The notes: generated from the sequence alone by a model not told the origin. Numbered from the stretch's first letter, positions 10,961-53,999 are shown. The stretch: 64,000 bases of DNA from Gyrodactylus bullatarudis (GCA_012064415.1 SSNU01000075.1:506270-570269); one strand, 5' to 3'. Program-made: numbers and translations.

Positions 10961-12632
10961 GGGTTAATTCCAAAAATCACCCCAAAGGAAATTTCTTTCC
11001 AAAGTTCATCCCAAAAATTTCCAAAATTCCCCCTAGAGGAAATTTTTTCTAATATTCACCCCAAATATTTTTTTTTAAATAATAAGAAATAATTTAATTC
11101 AATAATTTATCTACCCTTTTTTCAGCGCTTGATATTTTACGGCTTTTGCACGGTCTTCCATATTTTTTATTTACTCTGTAACTTTCAAGTTCCGACTCCA
11201 TTAGATTTTCGACGTCAAGGAGCATGATAACTTGCTTTCAAGGAGATTTTTTTGTATTCATATGGGGCATACTTTTTAAAAACAACTTCTGATTTTTAAT
11301 GACGGCATACAGATGTCAATAGGGATATTCATTAATTTTTGCAAACTACAAAGATATTGGAGTTTGGGGAAGTTAACAACTCTTTTTATTTCACTATTTC
11401 GATCTTAAGAAACAAGAAATAAATCTTCTTTAAAGATAGCAAAAATTTGTAAGAACCTAGATTCGCATAAGGTTTTTTCCATCAAATGTTCTGTACAATG
11501 AGAAAGTTCACTTTCAATCTTTCTGAAACTTATGTAAATTGCATAAAGAATTTGAATCATTCAAGTTACACCATTCAATAAGAGGGGAATTTCGAAATGA
11601 GAATACAGGTAAAAGCTCCGATTAGTTAACCATTTTTTCCAAGAGTGAATTAATACGATTTTTTATACCTCTCTGCCCAAAAGGGTAGAACTGTAATGAA
11701 ACAATATGATTGGTCCATATGTTAAGTCGAATTTGATTGGCTGTTGTATACTTACACACAATTCTTCTCATTCCCGTAGATGAATCCTATGCTAAGGATG
11801 GATATTCAATGAATTAACTGTATTTGAATTTTGAATAATCAAATTTAAACTAGATCAACTAGATTTTGGGCTTTTTGTAAGCCTTTAGTGTAATACATAG
11901 GCAGATTGTTCATTATCATTCTTACTTCCCCATGTTTTATCGATGAGTGTGAATGCACACCATGCTAAACTAAATCCTCACAGACCCACGTTTTTACGAT
12001 TGAAAATCTCATGTTTATGTGAGTTTTCTTAAAATAAAAAAAAAGGTCGCTAGCATAAAGCCCTTTTTGACAGGAAACAATTTTTATAAACAAACAAAAT
12101 AAAATTCTTTCGCTTATGAATGTCTCAGCTTTTTGATGAAAATCTTTATTAAATTTTAATTCTATGTAGTTGATAACCAAATTAATTATTAGAAATTTAA
12201 AAAATAAAGGAAATTAACTTCAAAAACAAATTTTATGAAAAGTTATTTTTCATCCAATGAGCTTCTAATTCTATAAAATTATTTTAATGTATAAAAAACG
12301 GTTTTATTCTAACCCAAAATCTAGTTGATCTAGTTTAAATTTGATTATTCAAAATTCAAATACAGTTAATTCATTGAATATCCATCCTTAGCATAGGATT
12401 CATCTACGGGAATGAGAAGAATTGTGTGTAAGTATACAACAGCCAATCAAATTCGACTTAGCATATGGACCAATCATATTGCTTCATTACAGTTCTACCC
12501 TTTTGGGCAGAGAGGTATAAAAAATCGTATTAATTCACTCTTGGAAAAAATGGTTAACTAATCGGAGCTTTTACCTGTTATTGATTCGAGGTAAAGAGTT
12601 GAAATTTCTGGTATGAATTTTGGAATTAACCC
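10961..12632. mobile_element. MULE/Merlin-like nonautonomous transposon with 9-bp target duplication, copy 1
   Basis: Ends are GGGTTAATTCC and GGAATTAACCC (11-bp perfect inverted termini), flanked by TTAAAATAA on both sides (10952-10960 and 12633-12641), a perfect 9-bp target duplication. The interior aligns along its length with the second copy at 49292-49941 (shared TTCAAGTTCCGACTCC and others), but a 974-bp foldback element is inserted at 11605-12578. No transposase frame. A 9-bp duplication fits Mutator-like elements, or Merlin (8-9 bp). Confidence 0.85.
11605..12578. mobile_element. Nested long-inverted-repeat foldback element
   Basis: Arms of about 265 bp (11605-11870 and 12313-12578) are near-perfect reverse complements, starting ACAGGTAAAAGCTCCG and ending CGGAGCTTTTACCTGT. 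Each arm carries two GATTGG/CCAATC boxes and a TATA-like TTTTATACC. The 440-bp centre holds no convincing ORF. It interrupts the copy 1 transposon, so it is the younger insertion. Superfamily unknown. Confidence 0.8.
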
Positions 12633-12814
12633 TTAAAATAATGAAAAAATAGCGCAAGCTCAAAATTTAAATTGTCTCCAAATTTTTTCAAAAAATTTTT
12701 TGTCGCAAATCGGCAAAAGTGTACCTTTTGAATCGGTTACTAAAATTTTTATACCTTAATGAAAAAATGAGGCTGTTCATAAAAAGTCATTAATTCCCAT
12801 ATTCATCGAAAACA

Positions 12815-13176
12815 GCTCTAAATAATTTGACTGTAATGTTCTTCGCGTGCTACCTGACTATGTTGTTTTCTGGCCTGTATTGGTCTATTTGTAGAAGAAG
12901 AAAAAACATTTAGATTACTCTCATAATAATAGTTTGGACTCACAATATTTCGAATACATGTCGTATTCTTCCTCTGTCGTGAGATTTTTGAACTTAGAAC
13001 CTTGTGTGGCCAATCAAAACATGAAACTAATCAGATAAGTTTAATTCTTCTAAGAATACCAATAAACCAATACAAGCCAGAAGACAACATTGTCAGGTAG
13101 CAAGCGAACAACGTTATAGTCAATCTATGCTGAACAGCTCCCTGAAGAACTACTTGGTTCAAAATTATGTAAAATA
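12815..13176. repeat. Inverted pair of a dispersed repeat (family also at 63.7 kb)
   Basis: About 70-130 bp containing GCTACCTGACTATGTTGT runs in + orientation at 12820-12900 and inverted at 13040-13176. A third copy, + orientation, lies at 63718-63845, and a fragment (AACTACTTGGTTCAAAATT) at 8488-8507. No coding potential. Confidence 0.7.
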
Positions 13177-13360
13177 ATCTTGTACATTTTCGAATTCTTA
13201 GTGTTAAAATCATAGGTTACCAACATAAATTAGCTTTTTTGCCCATTTTAATGAAGATATAAAGTCCTAATCTGGATTTATTCAATTCTGCTTTTAAAGA
13301 TTTTTTTTTGTTCAAAGATATTAAGATACAGATCTATAAAAAATAAATGTATATTATTAG

Positions 13361-14164
13361 TTACAAGAAGAAACCTTTGCCCTGATACGATTCTGGATAA
13401 TACCTTGGGAAATAATAGTAGCTACCTTGACTAGTATCGCATAGATTATTATTATTATAAACTGGATTTATTCCACAAGTTGGATTCATCTGACTCCCAT
13501 TAATAACTGGAGGATTTACAGTAGTGATAGTTGAGTGTAAATGGACCCCGGTTGAACAAATCTGATTCAATGGAACGACAGACGGATTCAAATACAGTTG
13601 ACTACCTGGTAATTGTGTTGTATTTAAGGGGAGGGCTGTCGTACAAATTGGATTAACAGGAATTGTATTAATATACTGTGGAGGATTTAAACTATTGTTA
13701 GTAAGACAAACTGGATTACTTTGCATTGTATTACAGGAAAAAATGCTGTTAGGATTACAATTGCCACAGGAGCAACAACCACAACATTTCCTCTGACAAC
13801 AACAGTCCGGACACTTTTTCTCATAGCAGCAGACAATTTTGTCGCAGCACTTTTTCTTCTCACGATTCTTGCGTCTCTTATTGATAAATCCAGCACAAAG
13901 AGCTACCGCTGATAGGCCCAGTAGATTGGCAGTTAAGAAAGGCTTTGATTTTTTTTCATCATTCTCATCATCTTCTATGTCGTCGTCAGCGTCTTGGTTA
14001 GTGGCGTTTCTTAGAGTTCGTCTTCGTCTAACAGGATCTGGTTCAGCCTCAACAACAGTTGTGGGATTCGGCTGAACGACAGTGGTAGGATTTGGCTGAA
14101 CAACTGTAACAGGATTCGGGTCAACGACAGTAACCGTTGGATCAGTCTCTTCAACTGTAACCAT
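13361..14164 (-). CDS. Unrecognised Cys-rich single-TM protein with PNP-TVV repeats
   Basis: An intact single-exon 267-aa frame with a genuine ATG at 14164. Order: three imperfect repeats of PNPxTVVQ (residues about 14-40), a basic patch RRRRTLRN, an acidic run, one hydrophobic segment (FLTANLLGLSAVALCAGFI, about 75-93) followed by a strongly basic stretch, a cluster of about 18 cysteines (about 103-140) arranged in CC/CxxC pairs, then an Asn/Pro-rich tail with scattered Cys to residue 267. There is no signal peptide, so it may be a signal-anchored membrane protein. The Cys cluster could bind metal or form disulfides. I know no family with this layout. It stands alone between repeat-rich stretches, with no RNA signal visible. 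Confidence 0.6.
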   Translation of the reverse strand: MVTVEETDPTVTVVDPNPVTVVQPNPTTVVQPNPTTVVEAEPDPVRRRRTLRNATNQDADDDIEDDENDEKKSKPFLTANLLGLSAVALCAGFINKRRKNREKKKCCDKIVCCYEKKCPDCCCQRKCCGCCSCGNCNPNSIFSCNTMQSNPVCLTNNSLNPPQYINTIPVNPICTTALPLNTTQLPGSQLYLNPSVVPLNQICSTGVHLHSTITTVNPPVINGSQMNPTCGINPVYNNNNLCDTSQGSYYYFPRYYPESYQGKGFFL

Positions 14165-14984
14165 TGGTGTATAATTTTGAAATTAGCTTGAAACGCAATA
14201 AACTTTTCCCTCACATTAAAGGAAATGAAACGATTTTGATAAGATATATTATATATTCTTGGATACATGTTGTATCATAAATAAATTTACGAATATAAGG
14301 CTAGTTGATATGGAGATGAGAATTATTTAATAAATAATATTTATTTTTGATTTTGAAAATTGCACCAAATTAGAATTGAAAAACTTTTCAGTTTCATTAA
14401 TTATCACTATTTGATCACTTTGGATCACGATTAGACAGAGAGTTCAAATATGGCCATAGAAATTCCGAAGATCTCACAGTAATTGTGGAAAATTGGACTA
14501 ATTGATTTACAAAATTCTGGCGAAGAAAAATAACCCATGAGACCATCGGAACTTCTATGGTCATATTCGAATTCTCAGTCTCATCAAGACTTTGAACTAA
14601 CAAATTGGGTATGGAAGCCTCACTAGAGACTAGAAGAAGATGATGATTTCATCTGTTGAAGTGTTGGATTTTAATGCAGCATCAGATCGACTTAGATGGG
14701 GTTGCCGGGATGTGATTTACCATATTACCTGAAATTACATGAGGTGATTTTCTAAATATTTATTAAATTGTGTACTTACTACTAAGTAGTAACTATTAAT
14801 AAATAATACAATCTGTAAACTTGCAGAGAGGAATAAAATATCATCAAGTTTTAAATCATAGAATTATTTTCTAGATGGAAATATTTTTAATAAAAAATTG
14901 AAAGCTTACTTGGTTATTTTGTTAATCTCATTAAATAATAAAAGATCTTATAAATTGCGCTAATTTAATTGTTGAAGCTTAATA
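14165..14984. other. Intergenic, repeat fragments
   Basis: Contains a fragment of the GTTGATATGGAGATGAGAAT terminus at about 14306 (same family as 9351-9692). No gene supported. Confidence 0.45.
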
Positions 14985-15410
14985 ATGCTGTCAAATAGGA
15001 AAATCGCTCTAAAAGAGGCAACAAAATGTCTTTACAACCAAAATCTAAATGTAAATGAGGCACATCGACGTTTGACCGCAGTTTTTGGAGAAGAGTTCAT
15101 GCCAAAAACAGAAATTATACGCTGGTTCAAAGAAATTCGTGAAGGAAACGAGGAACTAGACTCTCCAATATTTCCATCCGAGCTAAGGACAAGAATCATT
15201 GATGCTCGTTTCAAGAACCCTAAGCTATCAGTAAAAAATCTTTCTAAATTGGTCGGAGCATCAGAGGCTTACGTTAGACATGTCGAGTTCTCTGAAGAGT
15301 TTATAAATTCACTGAAATCTCAAGTTCCCAGGGACATTTACTCACATGAAGAAGATGAGAATATAAAGCCAAAATCTAAAAGAGGCAGGCCAAAAAAGAA
15401 TGTTGAATGA
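14985..15410 (+). CDS. Mariner-transposase-type DNA-binding protein with AT-hook, no catalytic domain
   Basis: An intact 141-aa frame from ATG 14985. Residues about 15-60 match the first helix-turn-helix of mariner/SETMAR transposases (LNVNEAHRRL, FGEEFMPKTEIIRWFKEI, the AEAH...RRWF pattern). Residues about 66-96 resemble the second helix-turn-helix (ELRTRIIDARFKNPKL, LVGASEAYVRHV). The protein then ends in an AT-hook, KRGRPKK, and has no DDD catalytic domain. Poly(A) signals AATAAA at 15457 and 15461 lie about 50 bp after the stop, so a complete gene is likely. There are no flanking inverted repeats that I can see. It may be a domesticated transposase DNA-binding domain acting in the nucleus, or a HTH-only relic kept by chance. 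Confidence 0.65.
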   Translation: MLSNRKIALKEATKCLYNQNLNVNEAHRRLTAVFGEEFMPKTEIIRWFKEIREGNEELDSPIFPSELRTRIIDARFKNPKLSVKNLSKLVGASEAYVRHVEFSEEFINSLKSQVPRDIYSHEEDENIKPKSKRGRPKKNVE

Positions 15411-15804
15411 AATTGAACCAGAACATCATTGCCGTCTAGATTTGTTATTTTTCTCTAATAAATAAATTTGATTTTGTATTTCTCAATAGTAATAATGAGT
15501 CGTTTTTAAATTTTTTTATTTCTACATGCCTCAGGATTCGATACATTCAAGAGTTGGGAATCAAATAAAATTTCATATTCTTTACAAAAATTACAAGTAA
15601 ACTGTGTCAAATTGTTTCATTGACGATCATGTTTAGGTCTTCTATTGGGGTAAGATCTTCTGATCCGTCTGAAAGAGAATAGAGATTGTTATAGAAATCT
15701 GAATGATAAAGAATAAAATGGAATTTTTTAATCACAAAACAAATACCCAAACTCTAACATTTCATTCAGAACCTTCAGCCTTTAAAACTACAGTCAATGA
15801 TAAG

Positions 15805-16386
15805 TAGAGCTGTCAAAATGCTATTTTTGCTAGTTTTGATATAATACTAGAAAAATCCAATACAAACTTTTCCAGCATTGAAAAATGCTGACTAAAAGAT
15901 GCTAGATTTTCCTATTTTGTCAAGCACAACCAGACAAATAGTTAATTAAATTTTTTCGTTATCTTATTCAGCATGCCTTGGAAACTATATATTTTTTCAA
16001 ATTAGACATAAGACCATTTCAAAACAAGCGACTTTTGTAATATTTTTTACCTAACCCTTTCGTACTGATTGGGTACTGTAGTATACAAATTTTAGTGTAA
16101 ATCCCCAAATCCTGGTTCTGAAAGTGTTAAAAATGATCCTAGCTAACTCGATTGGTTCTGGCTACTTCTGACTTTAATTGGTTAAATCTGTTGATAAAAG
16201 TATTTAAAAAGTATACATTGAACAAGACTATTTCGTAGTTTTCTGAACAAGAGAAGAAACTACAATTTGGAGAATAATAACCAAGAGAGTTTCATACATT
16301 GTTGTTATATTGTTAACATAATTCTGATACTGAATAAATTTGATAAAAAATTATTTGCTAATCTTTTGCTATTTTTGACAGCTCTA
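15805..16386. mobile_element. hAT-like nonautonomous transposon
   Basis: Terminal inverted repeats TAGAGCTGTCAAAA and TTTTTGACAGCTCTA (hAT-type TAGAG...CTCTA ends). Flanks ATGATAAG and ATAATAAC agree at 6 of 8 positions, consistent with a decayed 8-bp duplication. The 582-bp interior has no transposase frame. Confidence 0.65.
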
Positions 16387-16431
16387 ATAATAACCGAGAG
16401 AGTTTCAGGAATAGTAAAATAAAAAATCAGA

Positions 16432-16668
16432 CGTTGAGTTTCATGAGTAGTGTTTTGGTACCCTCAAACACATCCATGTATTTCACTCAAAGTGTTGATA
16501 CTGAAGGTTAATTGAGTCATGACAAATGTAACCAGTAATTATATTTTTTTCCTTCCTATACGTCAACACTATGAGTGAAATACATGGATATGTGTGAGGA
16601 TAACAGATTGCCCTATATATCTTCAAAAAGCCTATGCCATTCCACTACTCATGAAACTCTCTTGGTTA
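16432..16668. repeat. Imperfect inverted repeat / hairpin
   Basis: Arms carrying CATCCATGTATTTCACTC and GAGTGAAATACATGGATATG, with GAGTTTCATGAGTAGTG at the outside of both. It lies just downstream of the THOC7 stop. Confidence 0.6.
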
Positions 16669-16720
16669 TTGAGAGTAAATCATGCGGTTAACCATCAGTT
16701 CGAAATAAATAAAGAAAGCT

Positions 16721-17357
16721 TCAATCTTAGGAAAGAAGATGTAATTCAAGAAACATTACTTACTTTCAAGAAGATTTTGAAGGCTTTTAGTAGCAAAAAG
16801 AAACAAATTAAATTGCTTCTTCCTCAGTTCAATCTTTTTGTCATAAGCATCGTAGTTTTCTTTCAAAATATTCAATCTTTCAGAGAGTTCTTGAATTTTC
16901 TTTGCACTTGAAGATCGTTCTGGATATTCTTCAATAACTTTGGCAAGATTATCAAAAATTTCTCTGTTTTCACGTATTTTTTTAGCATTCTCAAGTTCTG
17001 ACTTTAGTAATTCAACGTTTTTGGAAACCTCTGCTATAGTAGATTCAATGTCATTCTGAATTTTCTTGTACTCCTTCACTTGATGTGTGTTTGAATCAAA
17101 AATTAGCATAGCTTGTTGAATGGAATAATCTGATTGTTTAATAGAATCAAGAATACTCTGACACGTATCAAAACTGGAATTGTCAATGAACTTGTCTTAC
17201 TTTTTACTAGAATCTTTAGTTGAGACCCAGCGCATTAGATTTTTTACAATTGAAGCAATTCTTTTGTCATCTAATCCACTTTCCCCTTCGATTATCAATT
17301 TCCTTTTAATAGCAATATCTTAAAAATTACAAATTAAAAGCTACCTTCAACGTTCAT
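16721..17357 (-). CDS. THOC7: THO complex subunit 7
   Basis: Subunit of THO/TREX, which couples transcription to mRNA export. Exons (minus): 17357-17345, 17318-17201, 17173-16764 and 16725-16721, 546 nt, 181 aa (human 204). Characteristic pieces: KRKLIIEGESGLDDKRI (N-terminus), AMLIFDSN, ENAKKIRENREIFDNLAKVI, YPERSS and KIELRKKQFNLFL. Residues about 70-175 are a long coiled coil, as in the family. Introns are 26, 27 and 38 bp; removing the 27-bp intron removes an in-frame TAA. The last exon adds only five coding nucleotides (N-stop). It is transcribed divergently from the receptor-like gene, with start codons only 73 bp apart, so they probably share a promoter. The Glu-rich C-terminal tail seen in mammals is absent. 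Confidence 0.9.
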
Positions 17358-17430
17358 TTTGCAAAATTATTTATAAAATATTTCTATTGAAACAACTTTT
17401 AATTTATATATTTGTTTTTTTAATAAAACC

Positions 17431-18582
17431 ATGTCGATACTTCGAATTTTCTTAGTGATAATCACAATATGGACAAGTTTCCTCAGAGGGATAACATATG
17501 TTCCATTAGGCAAAACATATTTCATCCAGTGCTTACCTACATATGATAAATCACATAATTATACCCTAAAAAGAGTTTGGTATTCATCTTCAGGAAGTTT
17601 TCTAACTCTTGGTGATTATTTTCCAGTTCGTCTACCCAATTCCCTTGCTTTGGCGAAAGAGACTTTAAAATATAATGATATTACCACTATTACCTGTATT
17701 GGTTATGATTCAAAAAATCATGCTATCTCTACAACTTTTCATAAAATTGTACCGATAATGGAATCAAAGGTTGTTGTCAGAGGCAAAGTCAAGGATATGG
17801 CCAGATTTGTTTGCTCCTCAAAGTTTCACTGTGTTGAATTTGCTCATGAGGCCCAAAACCTTTGGATCATCTTTGATTTATTCAACAATCACATTCTTAA
17901 TCTAGATGAATACCCGAAAAAAATTTTCCAGTCAACAATGGAACATTACAAAAAGAATTTTGCTGGAGAGATATCTGTCTCTGAAATTTGCAAGTATGGC
18001 TACCATTCCAGAAACTTCATTTGTGAACCATGTGCAAGTGGTTTTGCGAGTAAATTTCCTTATAGAATGAATTCGTGCGAGCTATGTCCACAAAACACTT
18101 ATCGGGAGGAGAATATGAGAGCCGAGCTTGGATGCTTCGATTGTCCATATAACCAGATCACCTACAGTTTTGGCACCTCTTCCAAATCTAAATGTTATTC
18201 ATATCGTTATGGATTGGCAAAGTTTTTGCAGGAAATCTTGGAAAACTTCTATCATGAACTAACAACTCTCATAGTCTGGCTCCATGGAGAGACTTCTAGC
18301 TTTGGAAACTTCAATTGGTACACTAGTTCACTGATATTAATCCTTTCCCTTGATATTCTGCTATTTTCCATATTCAGTTATCGTCTTTTGATAATCTTTC
18401 AAGCCAAAAAAGTTTTCAACGTCAAAAGGAGAATGTACCGTAAATTCATCATGGGTCAGAGGAATTTGTATGCAAAAATCATGGAAATAAATGGTCTCAT
18501 TTCGAAGATTGAATTTGAGAAAATAAAAGCAGAATTCAAACCTGTTCCTAGACCGAGTGCTCCTACAGAGGAAAACAAATGA
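17431..18582 (+). CDS. Single-pass receptor-like protein, Ig-like plus ephrin-receptor/TNFR-like Cys-rich domain
   Basis: An intact 383-aa single exon. Layout: signal peptide (1-21), an Ig-like region with paired Cys34 and Cys89 and Trp50, an unassigned segment with Cys128/Cys134, then eight cysteines at 187-255 in CxxC-rich spacing (CEPCASGF, CELCPQNTY, CFDCPYNQI) typical of GCC2/GCC3 ephrin-receptor-like or TNFR-like modules. A transmembrane helix follows at about 299-323, then a 60-residue basic/charged tail ending in a Pro-rich stretch. It probably resides at the cell surface with a small cytoplasmic tail and no kinase. It starts 73 bp from THOC7 (divergent) and converges on the Canopy gene. 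The Cys-rich module is well supported; the Ig assignment is tentative. Ligand and function unknown. Confidence 0.7.
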   Translation: MSILRIFLVIITIWTSFLRGITYVPLGKTYFIQCLPTYDKSHNYTLKRVWYSSSGSFLTLGDYFPVRLPNSLALAKETLKYNDITTITCIGYDSKNHAISTTFHKIVPIMESKVVVRGKVKDMARFVCSSKFHCVEFAHEAQNLWIIFDLFNNHILNLDEYPKKIFQSTMEHYKKNFAGEISVSEICKYGYHSRNFICEPCASGFASKFPYRMNSCELCPQNTYREENMRAELGCFDCPYNQITYSFGTSSKSKCYSYRYGLAKFLQEILENFYHELTTLIVWLHGETSSFGNFNWYTSSLILILSLDILLFSIFSYRLLIIFQAKKVFNVKRRMYRKFIMGQRNLYAKIMEINGLISKIEFEKIKAEFKPVPRPSAPTEENK

Positions 18583-18632
18583 AACCGTTGTGTGAAAAAA
18601 ATTCTACATTTTTTGATTAAAATTAAATTTTT

Positions 18633-19266
18633 TCAAAGATCCTCGTGTTTCATGTCCAAACTTTCATTTGATAGGCAAGAAATCTTTGAACTTCTTCCCA
18701 ATACTTGATCCATGCAAAATTTATTGAATATTACCAGGTCAGAGTGAAGACCTGACATGATCAAATCTTCTAACTCTTCTTCATATTGAGAAACTAGTTG
18801 GGAGCACTAAATTTAGATAAATTTATTACTTTCTTGTAGAGGATTGATGTTTCAACTGAAGGCGTATCCCAAAGTTCTGAAGGAACGTCTGTTTTTACAT
18901 CGACACCTCTATCAATTAAAGCTTTCAATGTCTTGATGGTACCGGATTCTTGGCGAAGAAATCTTCTTCCTTCTGGATTTTCTTTGTGAATTTTGTAATT
19001 GATCATCTCATTACAAATATGGGGCTCATGAAGAATTTCAATCATCTGTAACTCACTCTTGGAATAATCAATCTTTTTTGATGAAGATAATTCGATTTTC
19101 TCAAAAGAATTGAGCTTTTGTGATCGCTGACTAATTTCTTTTGACAAAATCAAACAAACTTGATAAGAGACGTAGAGATGAGTGACTTACCTTCGCACGC
19201 GGTGGGTTCATCGAGGGCAAAACTAGCAGAAAATAAGATGCACAATAAATAGAAAAATTTTAACAT
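18633..19266 (-). CDS. Canopy-family (saposin-like) ER protein with HEDL C-terminus
   Basis: An ER-lumenal co-chaperone family (CNPY3/4-like; CNPY3 assists folding of Toll-like receptors with GRP94). Exons (minus): 19266-19191, 19158-18830 and 18806-18633, 579 nt, 192 aa. The signal peptide MLKFFYLLCILFSASFA is followed by ACEVC, then YSKSELQMIEILHEPHIC, TLKALIDRGVDVKT, PSELWDTPSVE, KKCSQLV, FCMDQVL and ISCLSNE, reproducing the six conserved family cysteines. The protein ends HEDL, a KDEL-type retention signal. Introns are 32 bp and 23 bp (GTAATAAA...TTTAG). The second intron is required to reach the conserved C-terminus; reading through it would truncate the protein in another frame. The gene is convergent with the receptor-like gene, stop codons about 50 bp apart. 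Confidence 0.88.
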
Positions 19267-19474
19267 TTTATCAAACATTAGTTGATTGAAATATTCAATT
19301 TTAAAAACGAGCCTGTTTCATAATGAAATATTCATTTTTTTCATTAGTTTTGAAAAATTAACTACTTCAAAGACAAAAATACAAAGTTTTCATTATAGAG
19401 TGTTTTTATTTGTCACAATAAATCTTTTAAATTTGAGCGTTGTTTCAAAATGAAATAATTAATGCTTTTATAAA

Positions 19475-52226
<32,752 letters not shown>

Positions 52227-53007
52227 ATTTCCCATGACCCAAATGAATCTTTTATGATGAAAACTTTTAAAGTACAAAGTGAAAAAATTTTTCATCAAGT
52301 TATACCTCAACTTTTTCTGTTCTCAACGAAAATATTATATTAATGTTACAGTATAGCTTTTGGATCAAAATTTCTATAATGAATAGTTTCTCTCTTTATT
52401 AAGAGTTATGAGGCAGTAGAGTATAACTTAATCTAGTAATGTTCTTTGAAATTGCACTGGCTAGTCGAACTTTTCTATATGTTCCTCGTTATCAACTCCT
52501 ATTGTTTTCATTATCAGTTAGAGTTCTGTAAAAATTTCATCAACAAATGGTCCTCAGTCTGAGACATGATTCAAAAAGTTACATTGCAGTTAGCCAGTCC
52601 AAAAGCACCCATTCAAAAGATATATTTACCGGTGCTGTCTCAAACATTGGTCTATATATGAGAATACTGATTAAAAGGCTGTACTCGATGCATGGATATT
52701 ATCCATTGGATAAGAAATATATGAAAAAATTACAGCATATAGAATTACTAATATATATTCATAAGTGTACCAAACACCGAAATATGTACACCAAATTATT
52801 TTTAATTATGTTAAAAGAAGATGAAAATATTCGAAATATCTTTGAATTTGTATTCTGAATAAATCTGAGTTATTATAATAAATTCACTGAATTTTAAAAC
52901 TCAGATATTTCAGCGTTAAAATTCATATTTACCACAATTGATTTCAATATTACTGAGACTACTCCTATTTGTTGACTTAAGTTCTATTGACCTTGGGCAA
53001 ATATGAG

Positions 53008-53013
53008 TATAAA
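53008..53013 (+). promoter_or_regulatory. TATA box of the trypsin-like gene
   Basis: TATAAA, 37 bp before the ATG at 53045, so the 5' leader would be only a few bases long. Confidence 0.5.
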
Positions 53014-53044
53014 TAATTTCTAGCCAAGTAATCACAAATCGGGT

Positions 53045-53824
53045 ATGCTTCCCTGTTTACTAATAATACATTCATTATTTCTTGCTTTGACGCTGCTGCA
53101 ATCAGCTAAGCTGACTGTTTACAAGGGTCAAGTTGAATCTATAATCAAATATCCCTTTGTTGTTCTACTGACTAGTGAAAATGGTATTTGTACCGGTTCC
53201 TTAGTAGATGATGATCTTTTATCAACAGCTGGTCATTGCATGTGTAGTCCAACACCGATGAATAGGGCTCACTTTATGGTTGAATCTCGTAACAAGAGAA
53301 TCCCAGGCTCATACTCAATCGAGATTCGGTCTAGTTTTGTTGATCCAGCCTATCATAAATCTTGTGAAATCATTCGGAAGAACCCAAAAAGTCCTGGCGG
53401 TGTTGAAGCAGGTGACATTTGTCTGGCACGATTGAAAGAGACCGCCATTCGAGGTTATTCCCCTGTCACGAAAGTGAATTTGGATTTTAAGGAATATGTT
53501 GAAGTCGGTACAAACGTCATGGCTCTTGGTTATGGTCAGGATCTAAGCAAGGGTCTCTCTAGTTCTGGAGTATTCAGAATCGGTCATTTGGAGGTTAGCA
53601 AATGTCTCAACGTTTATCCTTTGGATCCAATCTGCATTATTCAGTCTGATACCAATATTCAAATAACAGGAAGCGGAGATTCCGGAGGTCCTTTATATGA
53701 TCCGGAGTTGAAAAGAATCGTTGGCAGTGTTTCAGGAAAAATTTCCTACAGCAACGGTATGGTTGCTATACTCTACACCAGATTCACGTCAAGAGCAGAC
53801 TTTTTGAGATTATTCCTATCATGA
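53045..53824 (+). CDS. Secreted trypsin-fold serine protease (S1), atypical specificity pocket
   Basis: A 259-aa intronless gene. The signal peptide (1-21) is followed by LTVYKGQVESIIKYPFVV, aligned with the IVGG...YP start of S1 proteases but without IVGG. The catalytic triad is present: His in STAGHC, Asp in AGDICLARL, Ser in GSGDSGGPLYD. Cys pairs are few. Six residues before the catalytic Ser, where trypsin has Asp189, is Ile, and the usual Cys191 is Thr/Gly, so the specificity is not trypsin-like. Poly(A) signal AATAAA at 53966. Probably secreted; substrate unknown. Lack of introns contrasts with the neighbours and may reflect retroposition or a fast-evolving secreted family. Confidence 0.8.
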   Translation: MLPCLLIIHSLFLALTLLQSAKLTVYKGQVESIIKYPFVVLLTSENGICTGSLVDDDLLSTAGHCMCSPTPMNRAHFMVESRNKRIPGSYSIEIRSSFVDPAYHKSCEIIRKNPKSPGGVEAGDICLARLKETAIRGYSPVTKVNLDFKEYVEVGTNVMALGYGQDLSKGLSSSGVFRIGHLEVSKCLNVYPLDPICIIQSDTNIQITGSGDSGGPLYDPELKRIVGSVSGKISYSNGMVAILYTRFTSRADFLRLFLS

Positions 53825-53965
53825 TTTAATGTCAGTGTAAAACTACTAGACCTCATAAATGTGTTATTTCAACTCCTACATATCATGATATTTAAAGTTT
53901 TGCATAATTTTCTCTTTATGAACAAATTAATATGAAATAATCGTCTGTTATGATGATGATCGCCC

Positions 53966-53971
53966 AATAAA
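53966..53971 (+). terminator. Poly(A) signal of the trypsin-like gene
   Basis: AATAAATAAA about 140 bp after the stop codon. Confidence 0.55.
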
Positions 53972-53999
53972 TAAAATCTGGGTAGTTTAATATTTTTCT

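Noticed and set aside
52547..52858. 103-codon frame after CaMKI
   Set aside because: Starts at a non-ATG codon in AT-rich 3' flank, no family resemblance; kept only as possible noise.
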